Shown here piece after piece: positions 57,201 to 64,000 of a DNA stretch of 64,000 nucleotides. Position 1 is the stretch's first letter, and each line of letters opens with the position of its first letter. The translations under genes were made by a program, and so were the position numbers. Source of the DNA: Cololabis saira (lineage: Eukaryota > Chordata > Actinopteri > Beloniformes > Belonidae); NCBI RefSeq assembly GCF_033807715.1, contig NC_084592.1:26883501-26947500 (forward strand). The letters are read 5' to 3'. The notes beneath the pieces were generated by a model. The model made no database searches. It worked only from the letters and a program-made list of their open reading frames with translations, and was not told the DNA's origin.

Positions 57201-60200
57201 TGGTTCAGTGATTTGTTGAAGGCTATTATGTCAGAGACATCTGCAGTGTGACAGAATTTTATAGTTTGGCAATGGAAAAAAAGTTGAAGCAACAGTTTGG
57301 CTCCACATCAAACATGGCTTATCACCTGAAAACAGTAAGCCAACACGCCCCGTCCGTTTTGACAATATGAACATATCAGAATTTACATATTTCAGTGTTT
57401 TAGTGTAATCATTTTTTCGTAACTGAAGGCACACCCGCCCGCAACAACAGATCAGATACACCAGGACACCCTGGATGTTAAGCCTCTCACTCCGATCCAC
57501 CTCTGTGCTGTTTATGTAACTAGCAGTCTCTTTCTTTCTCTCTCCCTCTCTGTGCGTGCCTACCTATTTCTAGTGTTGGTGGGAGGATGTTGTTTTATTA
57601 AATATATGTTCACATAGAAATTATGGGATTTATTTGAGCCCCACCAAAATATGGATTAGCCCCACTGTTGTTGAACCAGAAAAAAAAAATACTCGCCGCC
57701 ACTGTGTACAGTGCAAAAGGATTATTGAACATGACAAAACAATTGTTTTATATAAATAATATTCCTCCTATTAATTTTGACAGCCTGTAGTGTGTTATTC
57801 ATTTCAGTGCAAAACATTAGATGGCTTCAGTCGACCAAGAATTATTTTGGTCGATTACAGCCTACAGCCCTACTTCGTTTATCTTGCACAACTGTGATGC
57901 GTGCAGGGTGTAATCTTTTATTTACAGGTCCCCAGGTAATACTTCTCCTATACAAACTGGGTAAAATAAAATCCTAATTAAATCATTATTTTTTTAATTT
58001 TTTTTTTTACAGTTAAACAGCAAAAACAAAAATACACCAGAAAACATTTTATACAAGCTGACTATTTCTGAGTGAGTTTCTGACCTGATTGAAGTACCGG
58101 TGCAGGAGGCAGCTGGCCAGATAAGAAGCTCTTTTCACCAGCTTGAAGAAACGCACAAAGTTGTTGCTGCTGACTGCAGCAAACGCTTGAACAGCAAACT
58201 TCACCTGAGGGGAGTTGCGCACGTCATCGCGGAACTGCTGCACCTCACTGTGTGGACATTAAAAGCGAGTCTGTTTTATGTACTTAATGAGACACTTCAT
58301 GTACCAAAAGAGGCAACTATTTGAAGCCATCGAATTTATATTAATGCATAAAACAGGTATTTCTGTATGTGCGTCTCTCTGGCTGACCGTAGGATGTCGC
58401 CGTCGTTGAGCTTCAGCAGCACGCTGTACTGCCGGAACTCGGCCTCACAGGGGCAAAAGGTCTGCTGCAAATCCAGGTCCTCATACATTTCTTTGAGACT
58501 CTGCAGGCACTTCGTCATGTTCTCATTGTTGATTTTTGCATCGAAAGATGACAAACGCTCTTCACAGAGGTGGTGAGCACAGTGCACGTGGAAGCGTGTG
58601 CACTTCTCAATCAGTGAAACCGTCTGGGGGCAGCACAGGCGCTGCTGCGTGATGTCCTGAGGTGAAAAAAAAAACAAACAAAACACAATGTGTGACGTAC
58701 CTGTACGAAATATTGCTTTGAACACAAAAACAGAAGGACTGTGTCTTCGCTGTTACCTTTCGGATGCCGCGGGTCCTGTTCCACACAAAATCATACCAGT
58801 CCCGGTAATTGTCTTGAACCTGGTCCATGATCTGAATCACCAAGTAGTCCATGGTCATGCTGAGCACAGGCAGCGGGCGCAGATCGTGGGGCAGAGGCTC
58901 CTCTTGGTCAGCTGACGAGCGGCTGTACTCTTTGATGGTTGAAGCATGATCCACCTAGATCAGAACAGGAGGAGGAGACCTTTTGTCTACAGCGTCACAT
59001 CGTACAGCACCAGCTCTTAAAACCAGCATACGCCGCACAGCGTCAACAAAAAACTGTGTGAATCTCTTGGTTTCAACTGCTTTTCTGCATTAATTTGCCA
59101 CAGAATGTGTTTGAGGTAAAAACACACAAAAAAGTAATTTCTTGTCCCTTTACCGAGTATATCCATTAAACTTTCACGATGCTGGTTGCTGGTTACACAT
59201 CAAAGGGGCTCTTAACAACACTCCAATCTCATTTCCTGAATTAGTTCGTTTGTTGACATCTATGGCTTCTGTTGTGAATGTTTAATGGGTGTGTTTAGTC
59301 AAGAGACAGGAAAATATAACTAGAACATATTTAAAGGGAGACTAATGCAGAAAATCAGTTAATTCCAAGGAGCCAAGATCTTTTTCTCACTAGTGTAATC
59401 ACCAGATTGAAAACATTACCATCTCCGTGTCCGGGATGACCTCGAATATGCTCAGCTGATTCCGCGTTTCCCTCATGTATCTTTCCTTCTCTGGACACAT
59501 GTCAGGACATGTCCCCACAAAAACCTTAGACATGTCCAGGTCTGTCCGCTTGAGTCGACCTGCGAGGACATCAACACGACTTTCAGGTTTCTACCCTTTT
59601 TCAGCAAATTAATAGCTGCATCAGACTGTTTAGAGAGCAACTTTCACCTTGACGGAGGATCTTGTCTCTCTGCTCCAAGAGGCGGTACTTGTCCTCTGTT
59701 GTCTCAGCCATCTGGCCGATGAGAACGAGGAGAGAGGAGGGTACAGGGCGCTCAGAGCTCTGGCTCTCTGTGCTGCTCTCCTTCTGCGGCTCAGTGTCAA
59801 ATTGCAGTTGCTTGACTGGAGATGGTTTTCTCACTGGAGAGCTGACGCATGAAAAGAAACACATCAGAGACACATTGCTACAATATAATCACATTTATTA
59901 CAAGATTGAACTGCACCTAGAGTTGGATGTTAAAGGCTTTACCCGTGGGTGAAGGTGAGCGAGCTGCCAAGAGTAGCAGGCCTGAGAGCAGGTCTTCTGT
60001 GTGGGGAGGAAGCAGGCTTAGATTCCGTGACTTCCTTACTTTGTCCCTCTGCCTCCTCCATTTGTGCTGCAGGTCTCCTCTCTTTGTCCCCTGGACCTAA
60101 TCCAAAACATTAAATAAAAATGACTAGGACTCCATAATGAGAATCCATTTCAAGGGCTTTCTTTACATAAACATGTTTTATAAGTGCTCTCTCTCACGTG

Positions 60201-63200
60201 GACAGTCTGAAACTGACAGGAAGATCTCACTAGGGAAGAGACAACGCTGACCTGTTTTATATGTCTGCAAGACCACTGAGTGGGTGGTGGTCTGATTATT
60301 AGGAACTGTGGTTCATCAAAGCCTGTCATGTACATGCTGTTGTGGTTGACAGACTTGTTTCCTTAGAGAAAGGTCCTTATATGTTCACATATAAGTGTGT
60401 GTGTTCATACAACAAAAGTAGGTTAATATAAAATCTTGCACTTACTCTGCTTCTTTTTTTGCCAAAAGAGTAACAGCTCTTTTTGATACAGCATTTTCCC
60501 TTTCTTCTTCGCTTTTGCTGCTGCGGCCTGGACAAGGTTAAGCAAAGAAAAAAAAAAAGCTGAATTTATGTTAAAGGGATTGTGACATGAAAAACACATT
60601 TTTCTTGATTTTTTGTGTTTTGTTGGGTGTCTTGACATCAATTACACCCAAAAAACAACGAACTTTTAACATTCAGTGTATTGTGTGCTTTCTGGGATTT
60701 TCCGCATAACTATGCAAAAACGGCGCATGTGGTTTGGTGGCGGGCCGTGACGTAACGGCCCGCTAAATCACCGCCCCCTCCACCCAGCTCCCTGCCTCCG
60801 CTCCTCTCCGCGCACCATAAAGGCTGATTTATGGTTCCGCGTTACACCGACACAGAGCCTACGGCGTAGGGTTACGCGGCGACGCGCACCGTACGCTGAA
60901 CCCACGGCGTAGGCTCTGTGTCGATTTAACGCGGAACCATAAATGAGGCTTAACAAGGAGCTGTTTAGAGCCTATTTTGTTCTAATCACCGGAGGAAAAC
61001 TGCTAAGAAGACCCGCGGCCACTGACTGGACTTAAGATAAGGGGACAGTGCTGCTTGCATGCCTTTATTTTTATGATTGTTTGCTGTGGTTCGCCCTCCT
61101 GCTTTTCCGTGCATGCTTCGCCTGTCGCTCCCTCTCCGACGCCGCTGTGAGCGTATGGCTGGAGGAGGAGGAGGTTTGGAGGAGGAGCGGAGCAATGATT
61201 GACAGGAAAGGGGGGAAAGGAAGCATTTTTCACGGCGCAAAAAAACACTGTAATAAAAAGCCAGGAATAGAGTTCTAGAATGAAGTTTTTCTTGTTACAC
61301 TCTTTTAGACACATTTGAGGGATGTTGGCCAAGACTTTTAATAGTGTTAAAAGTATGTTAAAAATGATGTCACAATACCTTTAAAGGGATTGTGACATGA
61401 AAAACACATTTTTCTTGATTTTTTGTGTTTTGTTGGGTGTCTTGACATCAATTACACCCAAAAAACAACGAACTTTTAACATTCAGTGTATTGTGTGCTT
61501 TCTGGGATTTTCCGCATAACTATGCAAAAACGGCGCATGTGGTTTGGTGGCGGGCCGTGACGTAACGGCCCGCTAAATCACCGCCCCCTCCACCCAGCTC
61601 CCTGCCTCCGCTCCTCTCCGCGCACCATAAAGGCTGATTTATGGTTCCGCGTTACACCGACGCAGAGCCTACGGCGTAGGGTTACGCGGCGACGCGCACC
61701 GTACGCTGAACCCACGGCGTATGCTCTGCGTCGATTTAACGCGGAACCATAAATCAGGCTTAACACGGAGCTGTTTAGAGCCTATTTTGTTCTAATCACC
61801 GGAGGATAACTGCTAAGAAGACCCGCGGCCACTGACTGGACTTAAGATAAGGGGACAGTGCTGCTTGCATGCCTTTATTTTTATGATTGTTTGCTGTGGT
61901 TCGCCCTCCTGCTTTTCCGTGCATGCTTCGCCTGTCGCTCCGACGCCGCTGTGAGCGTATGGCTGGAGGAGGAGGAGGTTTGGAGGAGGAGCGGCGCAAT
62001 GATTGACAGGAAAGGGGGGAAAGGAAGCATTTTTCACGGCGCAAAAAAACACTGTAATAAAAAGCCAGGAATAGAGTTCTAGAATGAAGTTTTTCTTGTT
62101 ACACTCTTTTAGACACATTTGAGGGATGTTGGCCAAGACTTTTAATAGTGTTAAAAGTATGTTAAAAATGATGTCACAATACCTTTAAGCTTGTCAAACT
62201 AAGTAAAATCGACTGTTTGGTAAATACAATCCCAATTCCCAGAATGTCGGAACAATGTGCAAAATGCAAATTAAAAAAAAACGCAGTGGTGTATAGATAT
62301 TATAATATTTTAATCCCAATAGAAGTTAAACAACATAGCAGATGTTGAAACTGAGACATTTCAACATTTCAGGAAAAATATCAGCTCATTTTGAACTTGA
62401 TGGCAGCAACAGATTTCAGAAAAGTTGGAACAGGACAATGTTTATCTTTGTGTAGCATCCCCTCTACTTTTAACAACTATCTGTAAACGTCTGGGGAGTG
62501 AGAAAACCAGTTGCTGGAGTTGTAGGAGAGGAATGTTGTCCCATTCTACTCTGATGCAGGGTTCTAGCTGCTCAACAGACTTGGGCGTCTGTTGCCAGAC
62601 GTTTTAGTTTGATGCTCCAAATGTTTCCTGTTGGTGATAGGTCTGGACGGCAAGCAGGCCACTTAAGCACCTGGAATCATCTTTGATTGGGATGGATGTA
62701 GTTTAGTATTGTCTTCCTGAAATATGCAAGGCCTTCCCTGAAAGAGATGTCTAGATTAAAGCATATGTTCCTCTAAAACGTTTTGAGATGTGTTACTTGC
62801 TGCCATCAAATTCAAAATGAGATTAGATTTTCCATGAAAAAGCAGAATGTCTCAGTTTCAGCATCGTATGTTATGTCCTATTGGCAATAAAATGTGGGTT
62901 TGTGAGATTTGCACATCATTGAATTCTGTTTTTATTTACATTTTACACAGCAGCCCCACATTTTGGGAGTTGGGATTGTACATTAAATTATATCAAAATG
63001 GTACAAGATGTCATAAATGACTAGAAAAACTAAGCAAGAAAATGAATAGGTTACGCTATAAAGTACCGTAAGTGAAAGGAGAAGGTGCCTGTCAGTTTGG
63101 AGGCTAATTAGAAATACTCAGTGTAAGAAGAGCCTGCAGGAGATTAAAAGAGTTAACTCACGTGATCACCAAAGTGTACTATGGCCGTTTCCTTCGCAGG

Positions 63201-64000
63201 CCGGCAGAAGACTTTATGGACTTTGCCAAAACGTGAAAAATGCTTCTCGATCACATCTTTTTTGTTGAGGACATGAGGCACATTCCTGCACAGGATGGTG
63301 GTGGAGTCATTAGGAGACAGGCCACTCAGGCTATCCAAACTGTCGCTGCGTCGGCCATGGGTTTTGGGGGTCAACACCTGAGTCTTTGGGTCTGGAGTGG
63401 TAGCTGGGTCTAGACATGGGTGACAGGATGAGGACATTTCATTAGTTTTATGTTTATGTAAAAAATTTAGTATTATATCAGATATTTTTTTTTCCTCACA
63501 GCAAAATTAAAGTTAAGCAAAGTGAATGTCTACACATTCACTGTTCCGCACAAAAAATGTTTAAAATGTGTAGTTTAATTTGCAAATATCCCATGAAGAG
63601 CCTATTCTTACAAAACATTATCATGAACACTGAGAACAGTCTAGAGTTGTTTAACGAAAAACATTCCCAATTAAGCTGATTCCCAATCATATGCTGTTTA
63701 GGCTTTGTGACTTATATAGCATTTTCTTTTCATATTCACAGTACATCTTAAAGCTTGTCATAAACAATGTATATATTTCTATATCTCACCAGACATCTCG
63801 TTTTTCTCCTGCACATCTCTGGTCAGCGTCTGCACAGTTGGTGGTGTGGCAGGCACGTCATCACTCTGAGCTTCTTTCTTGTCCTCCCACTTTGCTACCT
63901 GTTTCTGAGTCTCGTTCGTGGCCTCTCGCTTCACTGGGTTAACATGATCTTTACGAATATGGCTTATAGCCCTGCCAAACAAGCCTCCTGGGCCACGGGA
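44358..64000 (-). CDS. mcm3ap: Germinal-center associated nuclear protein (MCM3AP/GANP), 28 exons, N-terminus off window
   Basis: Scaffold of the nuclear TREX-2 complex in mRNA export, which in mammals also contains an MCM3-acetylating region. Exons: 63790-64000 (cut by edge), 63162-63409, 60446-60527, 59943-60090, 59648-59841, 59420-59559, 58757-58954, 58388-58656, 58085-58247, 54837-54994, 54487-54710, 53860-54119, 53667-53767, 53440-53571, 53163-53276, 52895-53047, 51611-51808, 51451-51519, 51231-51365, 49480-49624, 48857-49121, 48559-48656, 47696-48086, 47328-47618, 47091-47220, 46634-46819, 44705-44855, 44358-44525. About 1673 in-frame codons against 1980 in human. Domains in order: RRM ([19 protein letters not shown], exon 63162-63409); SAC3/GANP domain opening [16 protein letters not shown] (59420-59559) and continuing to 54487; a proline-rich linker; a charged coiled-coil-like region (53440-53767); the C-terminal region ending SGLLSIVDD. 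The N-terminal FG-repeat part is outside. Confidence 0.95.
45189..46470. mobile_element. PIF-Harbinger-like non-autonomous element (TTA duplication)
   Basis: The inverted ends GGGCCAGTCCCAAT and ATTGGGATTGGCCC are flanked on both sides by TTA, the classical PIF-Harbinger target site. Subterminal sequence repeats CCCTACC-type motifs in both orientations. There is no transposase. A palindromic miniature element is nested at 45627-45778. Located in MCM3AP intron 26. Confidence 0.8.
45614..45791. mobile_element. Palindromic miniature element, copy 1
   Basis: GGCTGATTTATGGTTCCGCG at 45627 and its complement ending at 45778 form the outer stem. The interior repeats CGCAGAGCCTACGGCGTAGG in both orientations. 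One arm has GTTACACCAACGC and the other GTTAAATCGACGC, so the element has a polarity. Flanking CGCCAGAATAA is also inverted around this copy. Related copies lie at 50058, 55975, 60822 and 61632. Confidence 0.8.
49719..49770. repeat. (TA)n microsatellite with internal T run
   Basis: A TA array interrupted by about 10 T. It is the landing site of the two transposons that follow. Confidence 0.9.
49772..49953. mobile_element. Foldback miniature element built of GAATTCTGACTTTTTTCTCA units
   Basis: The ends TACGGAAGAGTATTAGGGCC and GCCCTAATACTCTTCCGTA are inverted. The interior consists of direct and inverted copies of a roughly 20-bp AGAATTCTGACTTTTTTCTC unit. TA-rich flanks stand on both sides. 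Lies in MCM3AP intron 19. Confidence 0.75.
49966..51160. mobile_element. hAT-type non-autonomous element in a TA microsatellite
   Basis: The inverted ends TAGGGGTGCAACGGTTC and GAACCGTTGCATCCCTA are hAT-like, and subterminal GGTTTCGGTTC motifs repeat. Flanks are TATATATA on both sides, consistent with an 8-bp duplication but uninformative inside a TA array. It contains a nested palindromic miniature element (50058-50177) and no transposase. Confidence 0.75.
50058..50177. mobile_element. Palindromic miniature element, copy 2
   Basis: Same family as at 45627: GTTAAATCGACGCAGAGCC on the left, GGCTCTGCGTTGGTGTAACG on the right, closing with CCATAAATCAGCC. Nested inside the hAT-like element 49966-51160. 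Confidence 0.75.
51163..51205. repeat. (TA)n microsatellite, right half
   Basis: TA array continuing beyond the hAT-like insertion, about 25 bp from the donor of an MCM3AP exon (51231). Confidence 0.9.
51848..52800. mobile_element. Element with 323-bp near-identical inverted arms and a captured coding fragment
   Basis: The arms 51848-52170 and 52478-52800 are inverted copies that differ at very few positions by eye. They begin TAGACTAATCCGGC, and a TA duplication is possible. On the minus strand the loop reads, after a consensus-like acceptor (TTTTATTTTAG), [20 protein letters not shown] followed by [20 protein letters not shown] and [11 protein letters not shown]. This resembles the segment preceding the SWIM zinc finger in YqaJ-nuclease-associated proteins of fish DNA transposons (family recalled, not searched). 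It ends abruptly, so it is an internal-deletion derivative. Located in MCM3AP intron 16. Confidence 0.75.
54165..54420. repeat. Probable miniature element of TTAATC/GATTAA motifs
   Basis: CTGATTATGGACTTTAATC near 54173 and CCTTAATCTGATTATGATTG near 54345 are related, with many TTAATTA-type motifs between. Limits and class are uncertain. Confidence 0.35.
55165..56536. mobile_element. TTAA-flanked non-autonomous element
   Basis: TTAA at 55165-55168 and 56533-56536 encloses the inverted ends AGGGGACCTATTATG and CATAATAGGTCT. A TTAA duplication is characteristic of piggyBac and Kolobok transposons. It contains no transposase, but carries a nested palindromic miniature element at 55975. Located in MCM3AP intron 9. 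Confidence 0.7.
55975..56056. mobile_element. Palindromic miniature element, copy 3 (shortened)
   Basis: GGCTGATTTATGGTTCTGCG, then ACACCAACGCAGAGCCTACGG, then directly GCATCGATTTAACGCAGAAC. The inner inverted core is deleted relative to the other copies. Confidence 0.7.
56952..57872. mobile_element. hAT-type non-autonomous element with perfect 8-bp duplication
   Basis: The ends TAGGGCTGTAATC and GATTACAGCC (closing CAGCCCTA) are inverted. CTTCGTTT directly precedes (56944-56951) and follows (57873-57880) the element, an exact 8-bp target duplication. There is no transposase frame. Located in MCM3AP intron 9. Confidence 0.85.
60571..61384. mobile_element. TTAA-site element, tandem unit 1
   Basis: It starts TTAAAGGGATTGTGACATGA and ends ATGATGTCACAATACCTTTAA, so ends and TTAA site are inverted. 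A palindromic miniature element is nested at 60822-60952. Unit 2 follows, sharing the TTAA at 61381-61384. piggyBac- or Kolobok-type by target site. No transposase. MCM3AP intron 2. Confidence 0.8.
60822..60952. mobile_element. Palindromic miniature element, copy 4
   Basis: GGCTGATTTATGGTTCCGCG to CGCGGAACCATAAATGAGGC, with the CCTACGGCGTAGG core inverted inside. Nested in TTAA unit 1. Confidence 0.75.
61381..62188. mobile_element. TTAA-site element, tandem unit 2
   Basis: A near-identical copy of the preceding 810 bp, with a few substitutions and small deletions (for example near 61940). It carries the same nested palindrome and ends again in CACAATACCTTTAA. Confidence 0.8.
61632..61762. 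mobile_element. Palindromic miniature element, copy 5
   Basis: The same insertion as copy 4, carried within TTAA unit 2 at the equivalent position. It therefore was present before the units multiplied. Confidence 0.75.
62227..62978. mobile_element. Degenerate Tc1/mariner-type non-autonomous element
   Basis: The inverted ends CAATCCCAATTCCCAGAATG and TTTTGGGAGTTGGGATTG are flanked by TA on both sides (62225-62226 and 62979-62980). The interior is 752 bp without an intact transposase. MCM3AP intron 2. Confidence 0.75.

Overview
The window is vertebrate nuclear DNA, almost certainly from a teleost fish. Genes are split into many short exons with GT-AG introns. Three conserved metazoan genes are recognisable by their spliced protein sequence. 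The introns and gaps carry fish-type transposons (Tc1, hAT, PIF-Harbinger-like, TTAA-site elements), L2/jockey-like LINE tails, a tRNA-derived SINE and many long TA/CA microsatellites. I cannot name the species.

Every gene I can support lies on the minus strand. From left to right: (1) the 5' half of HIBCH, the mitochondrial valine-catabolism hydrolase, with coding exons 1-7 at 4487-11412 and the rest off the left edge; (2) a pair of small, related, intronless-looking but actually three-coding-exon genes for histidine/glycine-repeat proteins with poly-serine acidic tails (13513-14347 and 21797-22637), which I cannot match to a named family; (3) a complete lanosterol synthase gene (LSS, 22 exons, 27601-43596, 735 codons); (4) most of MCM3AP/GANP (28 exons, 44358 to the right edge), whose N-terminal exons lie outside. 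LSS and MCM3AP are also adjacent and co-oriented in human 21q22.3, whereas human HIBCH is on chromosome 2, so the HIBCH side of this neighbourhood is a fish-lineage arrangement.

The genes do not form an obvious pathway. HIBCH acts in mitochondrial valine breakdown, LSS makes lanosterol in the ER, and MCM3AP scaffolds nuclear mRNA export. All exon joins of HIBCH, LSS and MCM3AP keep the reading frame. LSS has the expected length and its catalytic DCTAE motif.

The rest is repeats. Highlights are an intact Tc1-like transposon with a full DD34E transposase (23645-25254); a 953-bp element with 323-bp inverted arms around a fragment resembling SWIM/YqaJ-associated transposon proteins (51848-52800); a 538-bp element with arrays of a 10-bp palindrome at about 21-bp spacing (15541-16078); two tandem TTAA-flanked elements (60571-62186); and a palindromic miniature element present five times, each time inside another DNA transposon in an MCM3AP intron. 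The best candidate for undescribed biology is the His/Gly-repeat gene pair.
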